Below, one piece after another: positions 36,445 to 49,221 of a stretch of DNA of 64,000 nucleotides. How positions within the stretch are numbered: the first letter of the stretch is position 1; every line of letters begins with the position of its first letter. A model generated the notes under the pieces. That model made no database searches and had not been told where the DNA came from. It was given only the letters and a program-made list of their open reading frames with translations. Source of the stretch: Daphnia carinata (lineage: Eukaryota > Arthropoda > Branchiopoda > Diplostraca > Daphniidae); contig NC_081338.1 of assembly GCF_022539665.2 (NCBI RefSeq), positions 5,083,679-5,147,678 on the forward strand, read 5' to 3'. A program made the position numbers and the translations under genes.

Positions 36445-37937
36445 TTTAGATCACTGACTGTTAAGTATGCTGATTTTTCAGTTAGTATTATTGGCAGTTG
36501 GGAACATCTTACGCAGAAACGACGAAGTGTACCGACAACTAACAAACGAATGCTTCAGAATACTGGATGACTAACACTTGAAATCTAAATATAAATGGTA
36601 TCATCAATTTGAATAAAGATGTGTTCGACGATTTAAAAAGGAACTTACAGTCATGACTGAATAGAAACTTTCACAAAAAGCTCCCATTACACAATCCCAA
36701 CATTCTCCACTTCACTTCAAAGTTCACCAACGACCATTCAACAAGTGACCAATTTCAAATAACTGATTACAGGCGCCCTGCGATGTATACCCAGTATCGT
36801 CTGCTAGATAGAAGCTTAGATAGATAGCTGCTATAGAAGTTTATGGAGGGAAACTAAATTGTGGATAATGGATAGCAGGAATCATTTTCTGCTTTAAATT
36901 AGCCTGCCTACCTAAATAACAAATAATACACACTGTCGTCAATACACGTCAATACACAATATCAATATATTGCCACTGCCACTGCCCACAGGAAAACAAA
37001 AACTTTTGGTATCGAGGAGGGTCACATCGCCGATGATAAGCTGCCTGCATCCATGAACCGTCTTTCAGGCCATGGGGAGACCTACGAACAACCTACGAGT
37101 TCCGATCACCTCTTCTCTACCTCAGTTTTTTGGGTCGATCTTCAACATGTAGTGAACGGTACTACAGATCGATGTGAAGCGTCTGTACGTGTCTTTTGTG
37201 TATGTGTGTGTGTGTGTTTTTTGAGTGTGCCATTTTTAGCCCCTATTATAGTAGGCATGGCTCTTCTTATTTATTGCTTCTTTTTTTCCTTCTTCTTTTT
37301 TCTTTCTTCTTTCTTCTTTCTTCCTTTTTTTCTTTCTTGTTTCTTGATATGGTGCGATGAAGAATCTTGCGAATCCGTTGTGATGAAGATGTTGAATGTT
37401 GCGTAACCCGATGAGATGAATCTTGAGTGGGAGGGGAGGGTGGTGGGAGGAGAGAGTGGAGGGAAGGGAGGAAATTGGCGGAAGTTGGCGGTGGCGGGAC
37501 TTGAACCCGAGGACTACAGATTACAAAGCGTGGGTGATAACCACTGTGCCAGGACCGCACATCTCAACCAAATTTTGGTTTGGATGTCACCCAGTAGTAT
37601 ACGCAGCTTATGATTATATGGAGTGACTGAAGTATGCCGCTGCGCTATAGATCGCGGCTGCCGTGCTGATTTAACGGGTTCGAATCTTTGTTATATTATT
37701 TAAATCTTTTTTTTTTTACGTTTTGCCAGCAAAGGAAATGCACATTATGACAGACATACCAAACTCATCATTTTAAGTTTTTTTATAGAGTAGAAATAAA
37801 TGTGGGATACTAGATATCGTATTTACTGTTTATTATTTCCTAGAAAATCGAAGCGATTGAAACAGACAAAAACGCTCTTGCACAAAAAATTGTTCCTAGC
37901 CCTCCAATTCAATACTTTTTGTAATAAGTCTAATTAG
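36445..37937. other. intergenic with low-complexity DNA
   Basis: KIF14 promoter side, then a (GT)n and pyrimidine-rich stretch around 37190-37345, a purine-rich block (37428-37470) and a tRNA-like segment. Open frames here are low-complexity and not called. Confidence 0.45.
37487..37558 (-). repeat. tRNA-like or pseudo-tRNA segment
   Basis: The minus strand carries GGCACAGTGGTTATCAC (A-box-like) and GGGTTCAAGTCCC (B box) at tRNA spacing. The acceptor and anticodon stems pair poorly, so this is more likely a pseudo-tRNA or SINE remnant than a functional gene. Confidence 0.5.
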
Positions 37938-40013
37938 CTAGTTTGTCCACCAAGAGGCCCACCATAAAAGAAGTTCATAGGCAGTTATCTTGAAATGGGT
38001 GACATAGTGAGACACGGTGACACATACTTTACATGTAAAAGACTTGCAATTGGAATACTCTTTGAGGTAATGGGCATTAGCGCAAGATCTTGACATTGTA
38101 ACAAAGCTCGCAATGTTGTTTTTCACGCCAAGCGTGCTGTTAAGTCCTCTTAGTAAGTCGTTAGTTTTGAAAACTAGAAGCATTTCACGGGGTACCCGGT
38201 GAAGTACCTCCATTATTTCAGCCTAGAGCAATTAAACCTAAATGATTAAAAAGGAAGAACAAATGTATTACGGAAGCCAACATCACTCACCAAATATTTT
38301 GCGGCGTCATCTTTGATTTCCTTCTCTTCTTCGAGGGTTTTCTTTTGTTTGTCTATTCCACCTAAAATCGCATTCCAAGATCGACCAGAAACCATACACG
38401 CAAAGATACCGTGAAAGCCTTTTACGCCTAGCTTCTCGGAGACCTCTTCTATTTCGTGAACGTTCGATCGAATAATCGACATCCAAAGTTTAGCATAATT
38501 TTCTCTAAATTGCGCAGGTAATTGCTGAATCAAAAAAAGTTTATTATTTATTATTCGGAATTTTCCTAAATGGTAGGGCGACGAACTTACCGCGTAAAGG
38601 CCGTGATCCAACAAATGAATATGAAGCTTCCCTTGCTTATCAAGTTCAATTTTTAAATTTCCTGTTTATAAATGAGTTATTGAAATAATGAGGGGTACCA
38701 AAGTTATTTAGTACTATATTAACCTACCAGGATGCGGATCACAATGGACATATCCATGTAGGAAAATCATGTCAGAATATAACTGGGTGATTTTCTGGGA
38801 AATTTCCTTTTTAAACGGCTCAAACTCAGGATTTTTCCCATGACCTAACGCGCCAATTTCGAAGCCGTCACAATATTCCATAGTTAGTACCCGCGTTGTC
38901 GAAAGATTCCAATAGACTCTTGGTATCTGTTACATAATTTGTCCATTCTTGATTAGGAATTTTAGTACTTTTAGCTAACCACGGTACATTACATGGAGCC
39001 ACGGTAAGTGCTTCATCAGCTTTGCAGTTTTCTCGGCATTTTCACCTTCCATTATAAAATTTAATTCACAAGGTAAATTTCTTTTGGTTTCTCTAACAAG
39101 CCACTCCAGTTTCAGATCGGGGAAAATCCAGGAAGCCAGATTAACCAAGACCTAAATAAAATGATTAAAGTAATAAAATCATGGAAGTGAAAACGGTGTG
39201 GAGCTACAAGGGCAACACATACCTCCATAGACGTTATATCGATTGCGGAGTAAGCCTTAACCAACGGATGCTGTACTTTGACTGCAACAACAGTGCCATC
39301 ATTTAATTCAGCTTTATGAACTTGAGCAAGTGAAGCTGTTCCTAGAGGTACCTTTTCTATGACTCGAAAAACCTCTGTTGGCTAAGATAATAAAATAGAA
39401 TGAATCTTAAAATCAAACTGTAACTCAGTTGGTAAGACAGCACTTACTTCACACTTTAAGTCTTGTTTAATTACATCTAAAACATCTTCATATTTGGACT
39501 GGGGTGCATGGCTGTGAAGTACTTTCATTGTGCTTACATACTCAAAAGGAAGAAGGTAGTCCAGGGCGCCAAGATGTTGACCTACTTTAATGAATGCTCC
39601 TCCATTTTTCTCACAGAGTTTGAGCAATCGTTGGGCAGATCTCAAATGAACCTACGTATTTCCATCAAAATATACTGTAATCTGTAATAGCTATTCCCTT
39701 TTATAATTTTTCTGCATATATATATTAGTTAATACATACATCACTCCTGGTTTTTGCATATTCTGGTGAAGCAACATCAACAGTTTTGGAATACAAAGAT
39801 CGATTGTAATCCAGCATAATTTCCCCTACCTCAGAAAAAAAATTGATCAAACAGGAATCCAAACTGAAAAATTCCAGATGTGCCTACTGCAACCGCTGTC
39901 CGTCCAATACGTAAAAGGCCGATAGAACCATCACGGATCTCCTTATTGTAATAGACACCAAGTGAAACACTCGCCAAAGCCAAACCGACTTTGACGATGC
40001 GTTTTCTTTGCAT
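37938..40013 (-). CDS. ADCK1: ADCK1-like mitochondrial kinase, copy A
   Basis: UbiB/ABC1-family atypical kinase like ADCK1, a mitochondrial protein linked to lipid and cristae maintenance. Nine exons keep phase for 508 residues: 40013-39888, 39829-39740, 39651-39448, 39381-39223, 39151-38993, 38926-38728, 38661-38591, 38524-38291 and 38222-37938. The basic then hydrophobic N-terminus fits mitochondrial targeting. The family KxGQ motif is present in FIKVGQHLGALDYL. ATP-site Lys lies in VVAVKVQHP, then MEYCDGFE, catalytic-loop-like HCDPHPGN and metal-site LLDHGLY. All expected residues are kept. Exon lengths match copy B exon for exon except the last, which is three bases shorter. Confidence 0.92.
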
Positions 40014-40475
40014 TTTCGCGAACTCAAATTTGGAAATTACGTAACATGAATGCTGATTGTCATGCTCGGAGGGACTGGATGAGGATATTGCATAATTATG
40101 TCATGCCTGGCTTGTTTTGATTCAAAAGTAGTCTGCTACAGAGTTAAATTGGTAAGGCTAAATAGCACACCAGATATAGTGCAATTGGCATTTAAAACAA
40201 TCGACGTCGTTTTCTTTCTTGATTTGATGAATGTCAAGAAAAATTGATTAGATTGCCTTTTCCAACAGCAATCATAGTCCAAATTTTAAGAAGGGTTCAC
40301 CGTTTGCAATTTAGACCTATAACGTAGCACGATGGAAACCGTATTGCGTTCACTCCGCAGACATAATCCTTACGGCCAAACATTTCTAAAAGAAAAATCT
40401 ATCGCTGATTACTATTAAAGTACTGAAGTATAATCAGTTAGATACAAGTTTTGATTGTCTTAAATTTACATTAAC
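40014..40475. other. intergenic between ADCK1 copies
   Basis: About 460 bases holding the 3' UTR of copy B and the promoter of copy A. No gene seen. Confidence 0.4.
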
Positions 40476-42613
40476 TTACAAATGACGCCACCACGAAGCC
40501 CACCACAATAAAAGCTGATAAGTCGTTATCCTAACGTGGGCGACGTAATGCGACATGATGACGCATAACTTGTGCGGAAGAGACTTGCATTGGGGATACT
40601 CCTTGAGGTAACTGGCGTTGGCACAAGAGCGCGACATGGTTGCAAAGCTGTTGATGTTGTCTTTGACGCCAAGTGTGTTATTAAGTCCCCTAAGCAAGTC
40701 GTTGGTCTTGAGAATAAAAAGCATTTCGCTTGGAACTTGATGAAGCACCTCCATAATTTCCGACTGAAATGCGCGAACAAGATAAAAAGTAATGCACGCG
40801 TGAACGACAGGCAGAACAGGCAGATCACTCACCAAATATTTCGAAGCGTCAACTTTCACTTGTTCTTCTTCTTCATCGGTTTTCGCTTCAGTAACCTTCC
40901 CACCTAGCACTGCGCTCATCGAACGGCCCGAGACCATGCATGCAAAGTAGGAGTACAATTCTTTTACGCCCAGTTTCTCCGAGTATTCTTGCATTTCTTT
41001 CATGTTGGCATGAATGATTGACATCCAAAATTTGGCATAGTTATCCCTAAACTCAAATGGTAGTTGCTGAACAGAAAGAGCAGAAATGTGTTTAAAGTAT
41101 CCATCTATACGACATCTAAAGACAAACTAACTGCGTAAAGGCCGTGATCCAATAAATGAATAACAAGACGTCCTTTTTTATCAAGCTCAATTTTCAAATT
41201 GCCTATTTTAAAAAGAAAAAGTAAAGTAATAAGGAGTGAAATCAGTGTGATCAGCAAAAAGAAATTTAAAAATGAACTAACCATGATGCGGATCGCAGTG
41301 GACGTATCCATGCAGAAAAATCATATCGGAATACAATTGCGTGATTTTGCGGGAGATCTCTTTCCTAAACGGTTCAAATTCTGCTTTCTTCTCCTTCTCC
41401 AAAGCTGCGATTTCAAAGCCGTCACAATATTCCATAGTTAAAACTCGTGGAGTAGAGAACTCCCAAAAAACTTTCGGTACCTGCCAAATATTTATCGATC
41501 GACAACAATAAATTGCCTCGCATTATTTACATGAGACTACAGTAAACTTGTTGTTTACATTAAGCCAAGGTAGATGTTTCATGAGTCTTGCAGTCTTTTC
41601 GGCATTTTCACCCTCCAACAAGAAGTTCAGCTCTTGAGGTAACGTTTTCTTGGATTCCCTAATCAACCATTCCAGTTTTAAATCGGGGAAGACCCACGAT
41701 GCAAAATTTACCAAAATCTAGGATAACAAAACGTAAAAAAAAAAAAAAAAAAAAAAGGAAGACGTTAATAAAATGATGTGAATTAAATGGACGTGGAAAA
41801 ATTTAGATTCCAACAGCTAGAATACCTCCATAGATTTAAGATCAATCGTAGAATAACTTTTGACTAAAATGTGCTGTACTTTGACGGCGACAATTGTTCC
41901 ATCGTTCAATTCTGCTTTGTGAACTTGGGCAAGCGATGCGGTACCGAGAGGTTTCTTTTCTATGGTTCGGAAAACCGTTGAGGGCTACAAAGGAAGAGTA
42001 ATAATAGACAGATTGCAGGTCATAAATTACTGCCCTATACAGGACACCTACGTCACACTGAAGGTCTTCCTTAATCATGCTTAAGACTTCCCCAAAACTA
42101 GATTCAGGTGCTCGGCTCTGAAGTACTCTCATTGTGCTGACATACTCGTTAGGAATCAAGTAGTCGAGGGCACCAAGATGTTGGCCTACTTTGATGTAGG
42201 CACCTCCGAGATTCTCACACAGTTTCAGCAATCGTTGTGCTGACCTAAGATGAACCTGAAAGAAGCAGAAGATGCAGCCAATGAAATTTTAAAACACATT
42301 GTGCTTCTTGGATTTCAAAAACATGGTTGATTCCATTACCTCACTTTTGATGTTGGCATACTCCTGAGAGGCCTTATCCAGTTTTTTCGAATACAGTGAT
42401 TTGTTATAGTCGACCATTATTTCCCCCACCTTTGATAATATCGTAGAAAATTAGACGAATTAGATTGTAATACTATTCTGGAATTACCGCAGCAGCTGTT
42501 TTTCCAAATCGCCAGAATCCAACACAACCATCATGGATTTCTTCATTAAAACAGACACCTAAAGAAGCACCTGCTACAGCTATCCCAGCTTTGAAAAGCC
42601 TTTTACTTAGCAT
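40476..42613 (-). CDS. ADCK1: ADCK1-like mitochondrial kinase, copy B (DPHHG variant)
   Basis: Tandem paralogue of copy A, 509 residues, nine exons: 42613-42488, 42429-42340, 42255-42052, 41984-41826, 41717-41559, 41480-41282, 41202-41132, 41066-40833 and 40763-40476. Intron positions and phases equal those of copy A. KVGQHLGALDYL, VAVKVQH and LLDHGLY are kept, but the conserved DPHPGN motif reads DPHHGN across the exon 6/7 junction (His for Pro). The Asp is retained, so activity may persist. Start chosen at 42613 to match copy A; in-frame ATGs lie upstream. A run of about 23 A on the plus strand sits in the intron near 41735. Confidence 0.92.
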
Positions 42614-43342
42614 GATTCGTAACAAAATTCTATGTGAGCTACATGAAGATTTCCAACTGAGAGAGAGAAAATCATCCAAGCGCCTGTCTTGGTTTGTAGA
42701 AAACTATTTGGTTGGTAACATCTACGTCATCGAACCAGTTGGACAGGTTTCTTCGAGTTTCTCAAAATCGAAGGGTGATTGCTGGCTACCTGCGGCAGCA
42801 CTACTTTCTTTATCCCACAAACAGGCCACATTTCATCTTCTACAATTTCGTTCATGGTTTCTCTAGTCTGGTGTTATCTTATTGGAGCGTAAGCAGGGCG
42901 TGAGTTTCTAATTCGAAAGCGAAAGCTCGGAGCCTTTTTGAAATATCTTCTGGCGCTGTTGACTGTTGCTGTTTAGCTTATTTTCGTCAACATTCTGCTC
43001 GCTAGATGCCGTTGAAAAAAGCAGACGACGAAGAGATATCCGGAGGAAATTAACTAGCTTATTGTAGTGGATCTGTGCGTCGTTTATGATATTCGATCAA
43101 ACTTAGCGTATAATATGCGACAATTATAGGATATACGCTCTGCACTTTATTCTGGGTCAATTAAGGTACGTCAGAGTCCTTGTTGACCAGCGTTTTTCAG
43201 CGTCTATCTGTGTAAAAAGGACCCACGTTACATTGGGTTTTCCTGAACGCAAATACCGTTTCTCGTAATTATTTGCTTTAATTGTTTCAGAACTTTTTTG
43301 CTTTTTCCAATGTAGCCCTGCTTTTTAATAGAATATGTAGAC

Positions 43343-43374
<32 letters not shown>

Positions 43375-43901
43375 GCCTGATTATTACGTGCATTGAGTTT
43401 GGGGATGCGTATGGAGAGAGCGAAATAACGAAATCAAAATCAACCGGCACCTCAAAAACGACATTTCCCTTTTTTTTTTTTCTTTTTTTCATAGATGTCC
43501 TCCAGCTTATCTATAAATAACATAAATTTAGTTAATAGAATAGAAGGAAATTGAAATGAAATTCTGTTTTTCTTGTTTCCGTGTTTTACGTACAGGTACA
43601 ACATTTAGGAAGAAGATCAGTCTGTGAACATAGCCAACAAATGGAAGGAATGGCATCTAGTAATTGACAATGAGTATGCATTAAATCGGGACAAAAAGAT
43701 GCGGCTTCTGTGGATTATCATCAGTCGATAACGCAAGTAGCTTCGTGACGTCCTTGATTCTGTATCCGACACGTCCAAGGTTACTATTCATGTGTTTCTC
43801 ACGACCTGTGCTCATTTGCAAAACGTGTACCTGACGGCTTTTAGAAGACGACATGTCCATGTCTATTATTTCCATTTGATAACAGAAACGTACAGGCTGA
43901 A
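42614..43901. other. intergenic, ADCK1 copy B to SLC35G1-like gene
   Basis: Divergent promoters should lie here. Long poly-T runs occur at about 43347-43374 and 43470-43489. No coding signal. Confidence 0.45.
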
Positions 43902-45230
43902 ATGATGGCGCAGAGATTGCGGCACACTGAGATGATGGAACTGGAATCTCCCAGCGAGTCGGAGGCCAGATCCGGGCTGGAAAATGGTCCTGCAGCGACG
44001 TCACGTGCGTCGCATCGACTCATCAGCAGCATACCTCACCTGGGGATCATTATGGCTATTGCGTCGAGTTTCTTCTTTTCGCTCAGCTCTTTGATCGTCA
44101 AACTGGTACCTGATGTACATCCGGTAGCATTAGCCACTTACCGGTTCGCCGGCATCTTATTGCCAAGCATACCGATCGTTATCCGCCGATCCGAGGACCC
44201 ATTCCCCAAAGGCAAACGATGGCTTCTCCTCCTCAGAGCTTTTCTCGGCACGACCAGTTTGATGAGCCAATTCTACGCTTTGCGTCACATGCCGCTGGCA
44301 GATGCTTCCGTCATCATTTTCAGTGTACCCGTCTTCGTAGCTATCTTTGCTCGGATTTTCCTCAAGGTGCGGCTTTGGTCTTTTGCATTCTTTCTAAAGA
44401 AATTCAATTGATTGTGTTTTTTTTTTTTTTGTTGGCAATTTTTTTAGGAGGAATGCGGATTGTTCCATGTCGCCAATATCATTTTGACGCTGTGCGGATG
44501 CATTTTGATAGCCAGGCCTCCCTTCCTCTTCGCTAGTATGGACGCACTACCGCTGCCAGAAGATGGTAGCGTCTACGACAACGCTTTCTGGGGAGCAGTG
44601 GCTGCTTTGTGCGGAACTCTCTTTGCTGCCAATGTCTACGTCGTCATTCGTTCTCTCAAAGTGGACATTTATTTATCTATTCTTTACACTTTTTCTTCGT
44701 CTTATTTTTAAATGGACGTTTTTACCTTGAAGGGTCTCCACTTTTCGGTGATTATGTCGTCGTTTGGCGCGTTCGCCATTCTGCAAACGTTTATGACCAC
44801 TTGGGCGCTGAACGAGCTTTGTCTGCCGGCTTGCGGTCACGACCGCTACTTGATGGTTTTATTGGCCGTTTTCAGCTTCGCCGGACAGATCTTGCTGACG
44901 ATGGCGCTGCAACACGAACAAGCTGGACCCGTGGCCATTGCCCGGTCGGCTGATGTTGTCTTTGCTTTCATTTGGCAGGTATGGCACCCAGCTACTAGAA
45001 ACATCATAAAACTAAAAATTTAATGTCGAATTTTTATTATCATTTTTTTTTTAAATATGAAATGAAAAAAAACCAAGGTGATATTTCTGAACGAAATACC
45101 TGGCTGGATCAGCCTGATTGGCGCCCTTCTCGTCACCACTTCAGTCCTATTGACAGGAGTACGGAAATGGGTCGAGGGACTGGACAGTCATGACCCACTT
45201 CGCCAACGGCTCTGGTTTCTCCAGCGATGA
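43902..45230 (+). CDS. SLC35G1: SLC35G1-like EamA/DMT transporter
   Basis: Multi-pass membrane transporter of the drug/metabolite superfamily, most like SLC35G1; the substrate is uncertain. Four exons keep phase for 358 residues, close to the roughly 365 of vertebrate SLC35G1: 43902-44366, 44448-44660, 44733-44978 and 45078-45230. The hydrophilic N-terminus is followed by about ten hydrophobic segments in two EamA halves. Typical family stretches are SLSSLIVKLVP, FLGTTSLMSQFYALRHMPLA in the first half, and ARSADVVFAFIWQVIFLNEIP in the second. Two adjacent ATGs (43902, 43905) could start it. The 3' UTR probably extends past 45230. Confidence 0.88.
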
Positions 45231-47587
45231 ATATTGTTCCATTTGCTTCGTTATTTATCTAAATCCCCAATGTTTATTTTTTTTTTCCTATTTATTTTTT
45301 CTAATTGTTGCTCTTAATTTTCTGGCCCAGTGATAGTATTATAGCATCAAGCGAAACCAAAGAAAACCGTGGCGAATGAAAACATCCGGTGCGACACAAG
45401 ACAACCCAAAAAAAAAACTACCAAAATCCAGTCATCAAGTGCTGAAAAGAAAATACTCGTCTAGGGCCTTTGCCGTTCCCGTGCAATTCTTTGTGTCCAC
45501 GTCTCACTTTGAACCCCTCCCCCCCCCCACACACAAACACAAACACATACCCCCCAAAAAAAGGAAAGAGAAAGTGGTTTGTAATTCACACTTTTGTAGT
45601 CATCAGTTGCCCGTGTCTTGTCTTACGTACTACTTCATAGTTCAACAAAAACTGTTCCTTTTTTTTTTTTTTTACTACTTTTGTAGAAATAAATACAAAA
45701 AAAAAATGAAACAGATGGAAGCTTTGTGAAACTAAACGAAGCACGAAGTGACGAGCGTTGGGAAGGCGCTGCGATTGGCGGAACGTACTGGCGCGACAGA
45801 CGCAAGTCTAAGCACCCGTCCCATCGCCAGCGCGTTCCGGCGCGACAGACATAGTTTGTGTATAGCTGAGCGCCAGTACGTTCCGCCACGAATCTGTTGT
45901 GCCAGTACGTACCGCCAAGTTAGCAACTAAATAAATAGAGATCGTTTTGCTTCACAATGATTGTTATTGCAAGTCGGTATGAATCGACAACAAAACAAAA
46001 AAATAAAAGTACACAAAATTCAGGGAAAAAAAAAATGAGAAAAAACAAAACAAAAACGAATCGTCAAATAGAAAAAAAAGGGGGGGGGGTGGGGGAGGAA
46101 GAGATAAAAGAGTATTGTAATCACCACTAGGGACGAGCGCGGGGAGGGAGTCGTTGCATCTTTTTTGATCAGGAAATAACAAGACGCCAACACAAGAAGA
46201 TGAAACATTATACACACATGTCACGTCAAAAAAAAAAAATAAAATAAAATAAAGAAAACGAAATGAACCGTCAAAGCTGAAACCGACTAAATAATAAATA
46301 ATAAAGGAAGCCGAATCCTTTTTTTTGTTGTTGTTGTTTGTTTCTAACTGTGTTGTTGTTGTTGTTTGTTTCCTAACGAGTTTTCCTCCCGTTTGTTTTT
46401 TTTTTTGCTGAAAATAACTGCCGCACGGTTATGATTCCTGCAATCATTCGTTTGCCCCGTAGGAAATCGATCATTTGAATCAACTTTGTTGTTGTTGAGC
46501 AGCGTCGTCACTTTTTGTCTAATAACGAGGAAAGTTTGGGTAGAATACGAATTAAAAAAAAACAAAAAAAAACACGCAAAGAAAACCACGAAAAACACAC
46601 ACAGACACGGAATAAAACGCGGCTATCGATATGACATGGAAAACCCCATCACCTCAACGAAAAAAATACTACAAAAATATAGATCAACAAATTTGCCCCC
46701 CAAAGTCGAAAACCTTAATAGAATCAAACACATTTAAATCGCTTGTTTTTTCTTTCCTTTTTTTTTTTTTTTTTTTTAGTGTGTCTCTGGTTTTCAATTC
46801 GATTAAAAAACAGAACTACCTTGCGTCCACCTTTCCACCAGGGTCGGTTAAAAATTGTTCCAAAAAAAATAAGCAAAAAAACGGGAACTGAATTTGATCC
46901 TAACAGCTAAAATCTGCTAAAGAAGAACGGTTAGGTTAGTAAGGGCGTCAAGTCAATCAACCGTCTAGTGAAGAAAAGCAATTGCAAATCCCTATCGAGT
47001 TTTTTTTTTTTTTTTTTTTTTTTTTTGGTATGAATGAATAAATATAAGCACACAGGTATCGTCTAATTGGGGTTTTTTTGGGGGGGAGGGTAGGGGTCGG
47101 GAGTAATGGAACGTGATTGCATGCCGTTGTTTTTCTTTCTTTTTTTTTCTTCTTGAGCGGCCTGAAAAAAGATGAAGAAAGTGGGGAAGAACCTATTTAC
47201 CATTTAAAAAAAAAAAAAAAAAAATGGGGAAAGAAAAACGCGCACACAAAAGAGCGTCAAAACAATTCACTGGCAAATCGTCATATAAAAATGGCCTTGC
47301 ACTTTCGATCGCGTGCATTCACTTTCAAAAATATGTTTCGAAAAAATCGAAATCGAAAAAAAAAAACAAAAAAAAGAAGAGTCACATCAAATTCCGCAAG
47401 TGGTCGTTTTGGAAAGTCAAGGAGGGGAACGCGTGACGTGGCTGGATTGTTTGTGGCGGGAATGTTGGGTAATAAAAAAAAAATTCAAATAAAAAAAAAT
47501 AAAGAGGTGGGGGGGGGGGGAGGACCATCGAGGCACAGACGCACAGAGAGAGAGAGTGAGACGCGCGAATGGGTTCCTCTCACCCCC
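45231..47587. other. convergent 3' region, SLC35G1-like and tenectin-like genes
   Basis: 3' UTRs of both genes plus dense A/T homopolymers, G runs (46080-46098) and short tandem TTG repeats. An inverted repeat lies at 45777-45887. No coding signal. Confidence 0.5.
45777..45887. repeat. 17-bp perfect inverted repeat with internal tandem motif
   Basis: GGCGGAACGTACTGGCG at 45777-45793 is the reverse complement of CGCCAGTACGTTCCGCC at 45871-45887. A GCGCGACAGAC motif occurs twice inside, and a third related GCCAGTACGTACCGCC follows at 45901. GC-rich in an A/T-rich setting. Could be a short MITE or a structured 3'-end element. Confidence 0.6.
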
Positions 47588-49190
47588 TCAATGCCTTCTC
47601 GGTTTGCCACCGATCCAGACGAGACCGTCGGCGTCGACGTGCCGACGACGGCGTGAAGCCGCCAGCGCCATGACTTTTCTCAGCGTCGGCTCCGGTTGGC
47701 ATTCGCGAGGGTCGCACTCCATCATACCGCCCTTGCCGCATCTGTTTTTTGTTTTTTTTTGTGTTTGTTTCAAAGAAAAAAAACAAAACAAAAAACAAAC
47801 GAAAACAATTGAAATTACGATTACCATTTCTCATTTTTCGAAGCGAAATTGAAAGAAAAAAAAAAAAAAAAAAAAAAGAAAAGAAAAAAGGAAATAAAAA
47901 GGCAAAAAAAAAAAACTGACCGGCATTCGAGGCAAGGTCCGGATGCGGGTCCAACCAGTTCGCCAAAGCGGTAGAATTCTCCTTTGATTTCGCAACCTTC
48001 GACCTCGACCTGGTCGCCATCTTGGACGCCATCAGACAGTTCGACGTTGAATCCCTGCGGGATGCCGGCCAAGGCGCCGGCCAGGGCGGCCGGGTTGTTG
48101 CGGTGGTCGCCCGAATGCCAGGTGACGTTGTGCGTCACTTGGCGGACGGGACACTCGTAGCGCGGACAACAGAAGCCGGCGATGTTCTCCTCGAGACAGC
48201 CAGGGATGGGCGGCGGGCAGGATTGCTGGAGACAGATGATGTCGCCGCGGAAGCAGAAGCAGAAATCGCAGTGGTCGTCGCGGGGGATCTGCTGGGCAGA
48301 GACGTAGACCTTGCCGTCAAAGAGGCAGGCGCCCGGAGCAATTTCCGTCTCCTCCACGTCGGTCGGCGTGGCCGGCGAAGTGGGGCCAGACGACGTTTCC
48401 AAATTGCCGGCGTCGATGCTGCTGGAGCTCAACGGAACCTCAGAGACGGTGGCGCCAGCGCTAGCGGTGGCGGCTGTCGTGCTCGATTCGATGGGTACTG
48501 CCGGGCTGCTGCTGCTGGTGGTGGTGGTGGTGGTGACGGTGGTGGTGACGGCGGCTTCGGCTTCAACTGTGGATGAGACGGGCGCGATGTCAGGCTCGGC
48601 CGTCGTGCTGGGCTCAGCGGGGCTGAATGGGGGCCGAGTTGATCCACCGGATCCGACCGACAGCGATGGTCTGGTAGATCCGACGCTGGGAGCTTGGGTC
48701 GCTCCGCTGACGACGTCCGATTCTGATGGCGTAGGCTCGTCCGTTTCACCGGTTCCAGCAGCAACGGTTTGAGAAGCTTCGGTCGATGCGTCAACTGGAG
48801 CGGCTGAGGTCGTCGATGCGACGGATTCGCCTTCCGATGAGGACGAAACGGGAGCTGCTGGCGTCGATTCGGCAATGGGACCGGATTCTGAAGTGGCAGT
48901 AGTGGTGGGTCCTTCAGATTCCGGTGCGGATGAGGAAGCAGCTTGTGTGGTTGGCGAAGCGCTAGATTCGGCCGCCGCGGATGTCGATGCACCATCCGTG
49001 CTAGATCCTACAGATTGCGATGCGGAAGATGGATCTTCGGTGGCAGATGCGGCGTCGGAAGGAGATGACGAAGCGTCTTCAGTGGCCGCTGATTCGGACG
49101 TGGAAGAGGAAGGAGCAACTTGTTCAGTCGAAGCCGATGACACGGATGGCGTCGTTGCTTCCCATTCCGCTTCAGTGGATGGAGACAGCG

Positions 49191-49221
<31 letters not shown>

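Noticed and set aside
37053-37406. 117-codon plus-strand frame
   Set aside because: The second half is poly-Phe/Ser from a pyrimidine tract.
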